A stretch of DNA of 14,849 bases, taken from assembly GCA_015679605.1 (NCBI GenBank), contig JAAAVE010000658.1:439-15287 (forward strand). Direction: 5' to 3'. This DNA is from Podila epigama. Its lineage: Eukaryota; Mortierellomycota; Mortierellomycetes; Mortierellales; Mortierellaceae. The position numbers and the translations under genes are program-made. Shown here in pieces: positions 1 through 8,845 of this stretch (positions within the stretch are counted from its first letter, which is position 1; each line of letters begins with the position of its first letter). The notes under the pieces are model-generated. The model saw only the letters and a list, made by a program, of their open reading frames with translations, had not been told where the DNA came from and made no database searches.

Positions 1-455
1 TTTTTTTTTTTAAGTTTTTCTTTCAGATGACAAATATTCACAGAGATTTGCGTTTGTGTTTGTGTGTGTGTGTGAATACTGTATGTGTCTATACCTGTTT
101 CTGTCTGCGAGTCAACCTCGTTGGCTGTTGCATCGATCTGAAAGATGGAGAGAGCGTGTGAGACAAAACTCCGTCGTCGCGTCGCGAAGGAAAGGATCGG
201 CGTCGCAAAAACTAAAAAGACATGGCTTTTTTTTCGTTATTCGTGCAACATCAACACCGCTGTCTGTGAACTGAACGACATTTGAAGGATTTGTCAGACA
301 AGCAAGGAGTTGGTCTTGACAAATCAGCTCCATCCTTGCAGTCACAAACATGCACACGCGCCGTGAAAGGAAAGAAGGGGATAGACACTTGTCGCTTTCT
401 CCAATCAAAAGAAGAAAAAAAGGGACTACAACGGAATACCAAAGGAATGTTTATT
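1..455. other. 3' flank of the coiled-coil gene; no gene recognised
   Basis: This stretch lies downstream of the minus-strand coiled-coil gene. It contains a TG-rich microsatellite at about 52-73 and short open frames on both strands whose composition looks random. Positions 1-26 form a T-rich tract ending in TTTCAG, which resembles a fungal 3' splice site on the plus strand. A final exon of a gene entering from the left therefore cannot be excluded, but no recognisable protein follows. Nothing else is seen here. Confidence 0.5.
450..455 (-). promoter_or_regulatory. Polyadenylation signal AATAAA
   Basis: Read on the minus strand, AATAAA follows the TGA stop of the coiled-coil gene with no spacing. 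It is a canonical eukaryotic poly(A) signal in the right orientation and suggests a very short 3' UTR. The match is seen directly; its use is inferred. Confidence 0.5.
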
Positions 456-3400
456 TCAGTGTACCTCTTTCAAAACTGCTACAACATCCTCTGGTACATG
501 CTTCTTATCCTCAAGACTCTGGTACCAGCCAACCGCCTTCTGTAGTTTGCTTTTATCATGATTCGCGAGGAGAATCAGCGCTCTCGCAGAGACGCACTGG
601 TGGTCAACCTCGGCCGTGGAGGCCAAGATTTGCTCAAGTAACTGTCGAATCATTTCATCCCCAGATATCGTTGTGCCAGTCGACAATGAAGCAGCTGTCG
701 TTGTCGCCGCGGTGAGTTGATGTCCCTGCGTGACACTCGCCACAAGAGGAATCGCAAACCGGAACTTTTCCCTGTCCATCATCATTTGTAAAAGATGAGG
801 CTTCAAAAACTCATTGTACACGTCAATCCAGTCATATGTCTGAATCAGCAATAGCTCAAGTGCCCTAAGCAAATTCAAGGCCAATCCCGGCATCTTGTCC
901 GACTTTTCCAGGAATTCTGGAGCCACCACCATAGCCACGAGCTCCTCCGTCAGTTCATTCGCGAAAGGAGCGTCATCCAATTGTGGCCAACGACACTTTT
1001 TGACAAATGTCATATACCCAAATGTAAGCTAGTTGAAAATAAAAATCGGACGAAGTCAACCAACAGAGTCCAAATGAATGGTGTGTTCAAAATCAAGAAA
1101 ATCGTCTGATCACATTTGTCTTATTCATGTTCGTTACCTGCTCGCCATCAAGAGATTCTTGGAATGTGGCCAAAATGGCTTGAAAGGTAGAGATAAAGAC
1201 GCGTCGTGGTGGGCTGATGACTGACGGTGTGTCCTCGTCCTCTTGATAAGAGGCGATAACGGCCGGCCAAATGCTCGCCACGCCTTCGCACAAGGCCAGA
1301 CATGTCTTTGCGTCTTGGTAATGCCGTAGAATATCAAAGCACAACACTGGCAGGAAACTTTGGTCACCCTTTATCCGACAAATAGCTGTCGTGATTCTGA
1401 CCAGAATGCTATCATTTTTGTAAACATATTGCAAAAAAAACAAAAGTCACTTGTGTTAAATTTAGACTGTCACTTCTCATGCGTAACTTCAATGCCCCTG
1501 ACCCGTTTTACCATACCTTGCAGCAGCAATCTTGTTGGAAGACAATGTCTCTCGTTGAAGAATAGCCTTGGACGCATAAAAGAACCACTCATACATAATT
1601 TCTAACTATACGATATAAACATATCAGTCTCAATCCTTGTCATTTGGTATTAATACTCGTACTCATGCTCTTTGTTCCATGTATCAAAACTGTTCACCAA
1701 ATATTTACCTGTGGGAGTCGTCTGTCGAGCAGCACAAGAAATTGGACAATGTTACTCTCACCAGGAGAGAGCGACTGTGGGATAAGAATAGGGTCAAGGC
1801 CTTCTACGGCGTAGTTCTTGAGCGTATCCTTCACGAGAACGTGTTTGTCTCGGAAGGCTGTGACACTATCAATAATGCTCAGGGCCTTCTTCTCGACTGC
1901 TTGGAAAAGAACCTGGAGTTTTTGAGGAAACAGTGCACCAACACTTTCAAGCTTTGATTCCAGTTTCTTTTCTTGCGTCATTGGGGAATCCATCAAGTAG
2001 GCAAAGTCTAGAAAGAAGGAACGGTTACAATTAAAGTGCAAGGTGCCAATGTTGCCTCTCCAACCAAAAAGCAGCCCCAAAAAGACGAGAAATAAATCCT
2101 TTCATGTCCAAGCTGAATTGCCACTTACAGTTCAAAGAATCACTCGGCTCTGGGATAAACGGGTTGACAGAAATGTTCCTGACTTGAATATCGGCAAACG
2201 AAGATGTGGGGACTGGTTTACCCTTTGAAGCCCGGGTCGCCTTGGTTTTCGTTTGCTTGGTCGCTTTAGATGCACTGAGTGATGTTGGGGTTGGAGGCAC
2301 TGGGGCGATTGCTGGAGTCTGTACAGAAGGTACCGTATTTCCACTCGTTGAAGTGTCCTTGTTAGTATTTACACTGGGTATCTGTTCGACTCGGGGATTG
2401 ACGCTGGCCACTGGCATCACATTGTCGCTTGCTTCAAAATCTGTGACCTCACCGAAATCTTCCACCTCCCAGTGACTCTGCATGGCCATACGTTTTGGTG
2501 TTGGTGATATTGGCGATGTCGCATTGTCTGCGATATTATCGCTCGAACTTTGTGCCAAGCCTACTGGTGCCTCAACAGCGGCATGTGATGGTGAGGTCAA
2601 GTTTTCCGTGTCAACAACCGCTTTTCGTTTCCTTCCCCTGGGCGTTTTTGTGGGCGCAGTTGCTGCGGGTGCAACTTTAGTAGGTGTGGTTGGTGTGGGC
2701 GCCGTTGGCATGGGTGCAGTTGTTGTCGGTGCAGTTGGTCTCAAGGATGTATTTACACTCGGGATTGTGTCTGACACAGTAGGCTGAGGTCCAGATACTG
2801 CAGTCACCACAGTGGACGATGGACTGCCAGATGAAACTCCCCAGCTTAAAGATCGTGATTCAACGACCCGGGAGGCCAGTGCATCCACCAAGGCCTGTTT
2901 TTCCTTGGTAAGTGTCTTTACTTGTTCTTCCAATGCTTTAACCTTGGCAGTGTTGGTTTTATGGCCGTGGATCCATTGCAACATTGAGAACTGAGTTTTC
3001 ATCTCTTCAAGACTCTGTATAGCCAGTTCGATGCTGTTCTTGGATACTTCCTTCTGTACCTCTGGAGCGTTACTGGTAACATTTAATATAGGTTTGGCGG
3101 CCAATTGTGCTCTTGCATGTTGGAGCTCTTCACGAAGGTCAGAATTGGCCTTGGTGGATGCATCATTTTGAGCCTGCAATTGCGTGGTTGTTTCCTTGAT
3201 CCGTCGATTCTCTTCCTGCAATGTTTTGACCTCTTCCCGCAAGTCCTTGATCTCTTCCTTGTGCATTTCTGACTCGACATGGTATTCTGCCCTGTTATCT
3301 TCCAATTGGTGATTCAGTTCGTCGATCTGTTCCTGCAGCCCCTTCTGTATTTCGCCTGACAGTTTTTCCTTTTCTTTTTCCCATGCAGACCTCTGATCCG

Positions 3401-4320
3401 CAAACCGCGCTGTCTGTTCGAGGCTCTCTGCTCGTATCTTCATTAGTTCTCCTTTGAGCTGCGTCACCTCATTTTGTCTAAAATCACAATATCAACGTGT
3501 TAAACAACATCACAAAATATAGCAGATTTACATTCAATAAAATAAGAACATGAATATAGACATGAAAAGAGAAAACAAAACATACAAAAAGATGCTTACT
3601 TTGCTTGCAACTTTGAGTTGAGTCTGTTCACTTGGGTCCTAAGATTTGCCACTTCTACTTTGTCACTGTCATTGTTCTTCACAGTCTCTTCAAGCTGACG
3701 GTTGAACATCTCGGTTGATTTGATTTTCTGTCCTAATTGTTGCGCCAAATCCTCAGCCTGCTTCTGTCGCTCTTGTGACAAACGGAGCTGTTCCAAAATC
3801 CTTTCATGGTCGGCTGTCTTCGCGACAAGAATCTTTGTCTGATTTTCAAGTGTCGTCCTGAGCTTTTCGACGAGTTCTAGGCTGGGTTGCTTTGGGTCAT
3901 TGAGACTCGATGGTGCCGAAGATGTTTCTTTTGATTCTGTTGGTTTAGAGGCATTTGCCTGTGCTGTACTGACAGCCTTTTGAGTGTCGAGAAGTTGAAC
4001 CTTGAGCGATTCGATTTCCTGTTGAGCTTTGACAAGAGATGCTTTAGCTTCATTCAATTCTAAATGGGTTTACAATGGAACAGGTTAGATCTTTTCCTTT
4101 TAAATGGTCAATGTATTTTGATCGAGTCAGCCCTGGCTTCTCGCATTTATGAAATGTAGCCTCAAAATCCGATTGCATTACCTTGATCCTTTTTATCAAA
4201 CACTTCGCGTAACTTTGAGATCTTGATAACTCGCGATTTAAGCGCTTTGACATTCTCCTCAACGGCCTGATCTCTTTCACCAGCATTAGGTGTTGCTGGT
4301 GTAGATTTAAGTGACTCCAT
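456..4320 (-). CDS. Coiled-coil protein with ICE1-like C-terminal domain (7 exons, 1059 aa)
   Basis: Exons in transcript order are 4320-4182, 4059-3600, 3477-2129, 2007-1709, 1605-1517, 1408-1138 and 1028-456; every join keeps frame and uses GT..AG (introns 101-122 bases). Residues about 15-405 are almost continuous heptad-type coiled coil. Residues about 410-635 are a Ser/Thr/Pro/Ala-rich linker with a TAPT-type repeat near 447-467 and a basic PRGRKRK nuclear signal near 479. Residues about 640-1059 are predicted all-helical and non-repetitive. From memory of the family, the last 190 residues (a leucine-rich segment followed by TYDW, then a late ARALILLANHD segment) resemble the C-terminal domain of animal ICE1, scaffold of the little elongation complex that aids RNA polymerase II transcription of snRNA genes. 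The architecture (N-terminal coiled coil, disordered middle, C-terminal domain) also fits, although animal ICE1 is about twice as long. The ATG at 4320 is the first in frame. Gene model is strong; function is tentative. Alternative: an unrelated nuclear coiled-coil scaffold. Confidence 0.85.
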
Positions 4321-4712
4321 TCTGTAACAACCACCCCGTCGCAAGGGTATAGCAGGGGTCGGGAAAGGAGGTTAATGGGAACAAGAAGAGTTGGCGTGTA
4401 TAATGTAATGTCCAGGCGTAAAAAAAAAAAAAAAAAAATGCGCTGGGTGTTGTTTCTACAGCTTAAGCAAAAAAAGTTACACCCCTTAATTATCTCATGA
4501 TTGCATTAGTGGCAATTGAAGTGGTGGTGTTGAGTGGAAACCCCACTGTGAGCGAGCGAATGGGAAAATGCGAGAAAGAGGGATATGAACTGAACCGCTG
4601 GATAATGTTGGTTCTATTCGAGATGATTCTACAATGAATGCCAGATACATTCAGTGTGCACAAAGTAGTATCCAGTTACGGATGAACGTGTCCTCTTTTT
4701 TTCGATTTCTTT

Positions 4713-4739
4713 TTCTTCTTGTTCTTCTTGTTCTTCTTG
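4713..4739. repeat. Tandem repeat, 3 exact copies of TTCTTCTTG
   Basis: Three identical 9-base units run back to back at 4713-4721, 4722-4730 and 4731-4739, inside a longer pyrimidine-rich stretch in the divergent intergenic region. It is a simple minisatellite and may vary between strains. Confidence 0.9.
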
Positions 4740-5016
4740 TGTGGTCTACTAGTTTTCATGATCGTTCACAGGGATGGGCTAGATTGAAATGATTTCGGAC
4801 AAAAGGTACCAAAAGAACGAGATTTTTTTTTTTTTACTTCTCCAAGAATCACATTCTGTCCATGTCATAGGAACGATTGCTACTGCCTCCGTGATGGATG
4901 GTAGAATGTACATGGTTTTGTGGTTCATGGTGCATGGTTCCATGATGCAAACATGCATTGTACATACATTGAACATACATTGAACATACAAAGGACAGTA
5001 CATAACATTGGTTATG

Positions 5017-5045
5017 ACGAAGGGATTGACAATCAATCCCTTCGT
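5017..5045. repeat. Perfect 12-bp inverted repeat, 5-base spacer
   Basis: The arm ACGAAGGGATTG at 5017-5028 is followed by ACAAT and then its exact reverse complement at 5034-5045. The inner bases can also pair in a shorter register. It lies about 250 bases before the start codon of the plus-strand membrane-protein gene. It could form a hairpin in RNA or be a dimeric protein binding site; no function is shown. Confidence 0.85.
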
Positions 5046-5209
5046 TTTACCTCCTTTTGATCTGTCGCAAAATAATTCGTAACTTCACCACATTCCATCC
5101 TTCACCATCATGTCGATAAAAGTGTCGACACCCCTTCCCATCCTTCACCCTTTCTTCGTTCCTACTTTTTTTTTTTTCTTTCTCTCTCTCCTTTTCTCTT
5201 TCCTTCTTC

Positions 5210-5236
5210 ACACGTACTACACGTACTACACGTACT
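5210..5236. repeat. Tandem repeat, 3 exact copies of ACACGTACT
   Basis: Three identical 9-base copies at 5210-5218, 5219-5227 and 5228-5236 lie directly after a T/C-rich tract and about 60 bases before the start codon at 5297. The position suggests core promoter or 5' UTR, so the repeats could be binding sites, but this is inference. Confidence 0.85.
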
Positions 5237-5296
5237 CGCACACTTAAAAAGGCACCAAAGATAAAAAAAAAAAAAGAGCCTGACACACTAGCCTGC

Positions 5297-6427
5297 ATGC
5301 CATACTTGTCACTGAGTAACCCTAGGAGTAGAGCATCCGTGGTGGCTGTCTTGCTCCTGCTCGAATTCGTGGCCATCCTCTGGCTTCGGCAATCGCCTGC
5401 CGCCAATGATCACAACCCAGACATGTTCCAGGCCGATCCTCAGTCTCGGGAAACCAATGAACAACCCTACCTCCTACACCGGGTGGTGGCCCATGTACAA
5501 AAGAAGACGAGGAATACCAACACTGAAGAAGACGCGAGGCGGTCACGGATAGCAGAGCAACGCAAGATACTCGAGGAACGATCTAAGAGCACCAGGGCGA
5601 GGCAAGAAATAGAAACAGCCAAGACAGATACACCTTCCAACACGGCAAAAGACACTTCAGACAACAACGGTGGTAGCAACAAGGACCAACCGGAGGAGAG
5701 TAAGGGAAGACAGCGTCACCACCATCATCGCCTTCGACCTTCCGCATCTGACTCCAAGCCAGCTGAGAAAATCAAAAACGCAGCAGAGATCGATTCGAGT
5801 AGTAGCAATTCAGCATCCAAAACGACGACAAGAACAACAGTAGCATCGACGTCTACATACTCTAGGCCGAGCACTTCTCAAACGCAATCTTCTTCCACCG
5901 GCGGTGCCAGCGGTAAGCCAAGCAAGGATAGCGAGACAAAGACAACGCCCTCGGATAGTAAAAAGACAAAGAACGAAAAAAAGAAGAGTATCAAGGGCAA
6001 GGGTACTAAGGATAACAAGGGCAAAGGCAAGAGTGAAGAGACGGTGCAAAAGTCGCGGGCAGAACGCAAGCTAGGACAACTCATTCCAGCAGTGGACGAG
6101 AACGGAGCCATTATCGAGGACCACTTTATCTCGCCAAGGGACTCTGACGGCGACGGTGTACCTGATTATTACGTGTTGTTGAGGCCTAGCACCAACCCAA
6201 AGTTCATGATGGATGTGGGTCTCTTTGATGAGGACATTGTCGCCCCAAAGCCGGCCGTGCTCTCGTCCATCATCATTGCTTCACACCCCACTGCGGTGCC
6301 GGTGGTTCCTCAGACCCCCACGCAGCCAAAACCGCAGGCACAGGCACAGGCACAGGCACCAGCTAATGTCGTAGCGCCATCACAAGAGGTACCCAAGACT
6401 CCTCCAAGTGCAGCAGTTGCTAAATGA
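5297..6427 (+). CDS. Single-pass membrane or secreted low-complexity protein (376 aa, no intron)
   Basis: No family was recognised. One uninterrupted frame begins at the ATG at 5297, the first in this frame after the T/C-rich tract. Residues 8-12 are basic and residues 13-30 form a hydrophobic segment ending in ILWL, which fits a signal anchor (type II) or an uncleaved signal peptide. Residues about 70-120 are charged and helix-prone. Residues about 120-260 are rich in Ser, Thr and Lys, with a run of four His near 141 and a Lys/Gly-rich stretch near 225-245, and look disordered, perhaps an O-glycosylated stalk. The only compact part is residues about 255-325, containing D-S-D-G-D-G-V-P-D at 282-290, which matches the calcium-loop pattern of thrombospondin type 3 or EF-hand-like repeats. 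The C terminus is Pro/Ala/Gln-rich with a QA repeat encoded by four CAGGCA copies. A wall or Golgi location is possible but unproven. Confidence 0.75.
   Translation: MPYLSLSNPRSRASVVAVLLLLEFVAILWLRQSPAANDHNPDMFQADPQSRETNEQPYLLHRVVAHVQKKTRNTNTEEDARRSRIAEQRKILEERSKSTRARQEIETAKTDTPSNTAKDTSDNNGGSNKDQPEESKGRQRHHHHRLRPSASDSKPAEKIKNAAEIDSSSSNSASKTTTRTTVASTSTYSRPSTSQTQSSSTGGASGKPSKDSETKTTPSDSKKTKNEKKKSIKGKGTKDNKGKGKSEETVQKSRAERKLGQLIPAVDENGAIIEDHFISPRDSDGDGVPDYYVLLRPSTNPKFMMDVGLFDEDIVAPKPAVLSSIIIASHPTAVPVVPQTPTQPKPQAQAQAQAPANVVAPSQEVPKTPPSAAVAK
6335..6358 (+). repeat. Hexanucleotide repeat (CAGGCA)4 encoding Gln-Ala
   Basis: Four exact CAGGCA units lie in frame within the Pro/Ala/Gln-rich tail of the membrane-anchored protein, giving alternating Gln-Ala. 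Copy number can change without shifting the frame, so the tail length may differ between strains. Confidence 0.9.
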
Positions 6428-6774
6428 CCGATTCAAAGGGGAAAGGACTCGTTCGAGCGGACAGCGTCCTCCATGGTCGTTTTTTTGACATGCTTTAGCG
6501 AAAGAACAGCCCAGGATACAAAGATAGATGCAGAAACGTCAAGACGCAGACATTAATTAATATGAGAAGCATTGGTCCTACTGGCGCAAAGAGTTGAGCC
6601 ATTTCTTTGTTGCACCACGCGGGCGCGGCGTGTGTGTCTGTCTCCTTCATGCGAAAATTCTTTTTTTTTTTGCTTGGCGTAGTTGTTTTGTGTTTTATTT
6701 TGCTCTCTTCTTTTTCTTCAATTCTCAATCAACATCATTCCATTCATTCATCTCGTACATTTCGATTGTTTTTG
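6428..6774 (+). promoter_or_regulatory. Intergenic region and likely 5' UTR of the six-exon membrane-protein gene
   Basis: The 347 bases between two plus-strand genes contain AT-rich sequence near 6553-6561 and a strongly T/C-rich stretch from about 6659 to 6770 next to the downstream start codon, typical of a fungal promoter or 5' UTR. The frame of the downstream gene is open through this part, with an upstream ATG at 6649. That would give a hydrophobic extension of 42 residues and is treated as an alternative start. Confidence 0.5.
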
Positions 6775-8845
6775 ATGGACAAAAAACAACATCCCATTCC
6801 CGACGACTCTGCTGTCGAGAGGGACACCTTTGGTAGCCAGCATCCCTTTGCTGCTGCATCACCAAGTGGCCCTGCACCAAATTTTGGCCCTTCGAACCTC
6901 CCCCCTCTTGGTATCAACTTTTTTTTTTCTTTTTTTATGGGCGAATGTGTGTGGATGTGACCAAAGTCGACAAATCTTCGAGTTGCCACACTGACGCTTA
7001 TATGGTGTCAAAAAAAAAAAAACGAACAAACAAAATAAAAATCATACACAGGTGTGCCTGGAGATGTTCCTCCAACGTATTCACCAAGGGAACAACCTTT
7101 GGCCTCGGCTTCGGCCCCGCCGCCTCGCAATCCGCAGCCATTCCAACCTAATGGTTATCAGCCAGTACCACAAGAAGATACATCTGTATTCCCACCACCA
7201 CCACCACCACCACCACTTCCAGTTGAACATACAGGCCAGCGGGAACAATATCCTTCTGAACCCCAATACCCATCCAATTACGGTGCTATCCGCAACAAGA
7301 GCCCACCGCCTCAGGTGCGCATTCATTCACGTCTCCCTCACCTCATCAAAAGTAAGAAACAAGTTATCCTGAACTGGGTGTGTAGCCTTGAAGAATATGA
7401 GAAAATGTGTTGCAGAGAAAATAATGTCCGGGAAACTTGACTTCATTTTTTTTTTTAATGCTCCCCCCGCTAAACAGACTCTAGGCGTAAAAAAACATCT
7501 TGCTGCTGTAAATGTCTATGCGTCCTCTTCATCATCATCATGTCAATATGCTGGTTCCTGAGGGATCTCACGGTAATAGAGAAAATAAGCATCAAGATTG
7601 TCCTTTTTTTATTTTATTTTTTTATTCACCCTTTCCATCCAAGCCAGATTCCTGACCGCCTCTGTTCTAATCTCCAAATAGTTGATCATTGGCGATTCTT
7701 GCGCCATTCCTGATACTTCTCAAAACATTGAATCAGAATTACAACTTCCAGCTGCAGAGAACTTTGAGCTGAAGGTGGCTGTAGAGGACATTGTAAGTGC
7801 TTCGTATATCAACTTTTTTTTCCTCCTTTGGGTTATCAACGACAAAAAAACAAGTAGAACTGACCGTTTTCTTTTCCTTTCCATTTTTGCACTGCAGCCT
7901 TCTAATGTCATCGTGAAAGAATCCGAGGATTCGCAAGAAAAGACAATCAAACTCGTGTTTGGATGGCAAGCAAGCAACGACAAGTTACTAAACGCTATCG
8001 GTCACACACTCGTTCTCAACTCGACCCACAGTGATGCCTCTTTCAAGATCTTTGTTCGAGGAGACGGCACTGAGAAGAAACGTCTACTTCGTGAGAACTG
8101 TGCACAGGCCACTGTAAAGCTCATCTACCCACGATCCATTCGAGGCACCGGTCGTTTGAAAGTGGATGTCTTGAGTGGAGATATTCACTTCAAGTTTAGT
8201 AAATCACCCTCAGAGCCTCCACCCTTCTTTGGGAGTCTAGTCCTGTATACGGTCTCGAGTGACATTCAACTAGAAAACGTTCCAGTGCTCCACTCGATAA
8301 AAATCGAGTCTGTGAATGGACGTGTCCACGGGTCACTCAGGACAGCTGGGGTCGTCAATATAGGCCTAGTGAATGGTGCCATTGACTTGACCGTCGACAC
8401 AGAGGATGCCATGCAAACAAAAGATCCTAGTGACAGTCAGTTGGACATTCAACTCTCGACGGTGAACGGCCCCATTGATCTAGCTATGGTAATGGCAACG
8501 ATGAAACGGGTTCAATAGTTTGTTTATTGAGGGGGGGGGGGGGGTTTTGCATGACTGGAGAATTATGGGTATCATATCATTCATCTAACATAGTTCATTT
8601 TGTTATATATATATATATATCGATTCCCAAAAAACCAGCTCAACACTTTCCATGGCCACTTTGACTTGATGTCTTCTGTTGGTCGCCCGAGCATCGAATC
8701 CCCAGATCAGATTCATTACAAGACCAAAACCACCTCAAAAGCCATTGGCTGGGTCTCTGCAGACGGAAAGGAGCCCGCGCGTTCTTTGCCCAGGATGAAT
8801 TTACACTCCTTCAATGGAAACGTCAAAGCCATTGTTACCAATTAA
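6775..8845 (+). CDS. Type II membrane protein with Pro-rich tail and NG-repeat beta ectodomain (6 exons, 479 aa)
   Basis: Exons are 6775-6910, 7052-7351, 7478-7572, 7682-7792, 7898-8488 and 8639-8845; introns are 105-150 bases, GT..AG, and all joins keep frame. Residues 1-145 are Pro-rich, with a polyproline run coded by a CCA repeat near 7192-7214, and should be cytoplasmic. Residues 147-151 are basic (SRRKK), followed by a Cys-rich stretch (154-160) and a hydrophobic segment to about 173, so this is a probable membrane anchor with possible palmitoylation. From about 178 onward the chain is beta-rich with recurring x-N/H-G-x-hydrophobic turns (VNGRV 353, VNGAI 372, VNGPI 403, FHGHF 415, FNGNV 469), reminiscent of DUF4097-type putative adhesin or LEA2-like folds; this likeness is from pattern only. 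An N-S-T sequon is near residue 255. The donor at 7352 (GTAAGA) was chosen over GTGCGC at 7315 because only it joins in frame to the membrane exon. A start at 6649 would add a hydrophobic leader but conflicts with the later anchor. Confidence 0.85.
8531..8544 (+). repeat. G14 homopolymer in intron 5
   Basis: A run of 14 G lies 42 bases after the donor of the last intron of the six-exon membrane-protein gene. The same intron holds a TA dinucleotide run at about 8604-8620. Long G runs are uncommon; the exact length may be a sequencing estimate. Confidence 0.85.

Larger units (their letters stand above)
4321..5296. promoter_or_regulatory. Divergent promoter region between the coiled-coil and membrane-protein genes
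   Basis: About 976 bases separate two divergent start codons, so this stretch should hold both promoters. It contains an A19 run at 4420-4438, three 9-base TTCTTCTTG copies, a group of ACATACATTGA-type repeats near 4962-4990, a 12-bp inverted repeat at 5017-5045, a T/C-rich tract at about 5165-5208 and three ACACGTACT copies just before the plus-strand gene. No convincing TATA box was picked, and the short open frames here look accidental. Confidence 0.55.

Noticed and set aside
112-408. Minus-strand open frame of 98 codons
   Set aside because: It lies in the 3' flank, has no recognisable motif, overlaps simple repeats, and no splice sites connect it to a neighbour.
1637-1957. Plus-strand open frame of 106 codons
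   Set aside because: It is antisense to exon 4 of the ICE1-like gene, whose joined minus-strand frame is consistent over seven exons.
2206-2787. Plus-strand frames rich in Val, Gly and Ala
   Set aside because: They are the antisense of the Thr/Pro/Ala linker of the coiled-coil protein; the composition is a mirror effect.
4779-5036. Minus-strand 85-codon frame and plus-strand 64-codon frame
   Set aside because: Both consist largely of repeated CAT/ATG-type sequence in the intergenic region and overlap each other.
7315-7320. GTGCGC as the donor of intron 2 in the membrane-protein gene
   Set aside because: Using it shifts the membrane exon to a frame that hits a stop; the donor at 7352 keeps frame and yields the basic-Cys-hydrophobic anchor.
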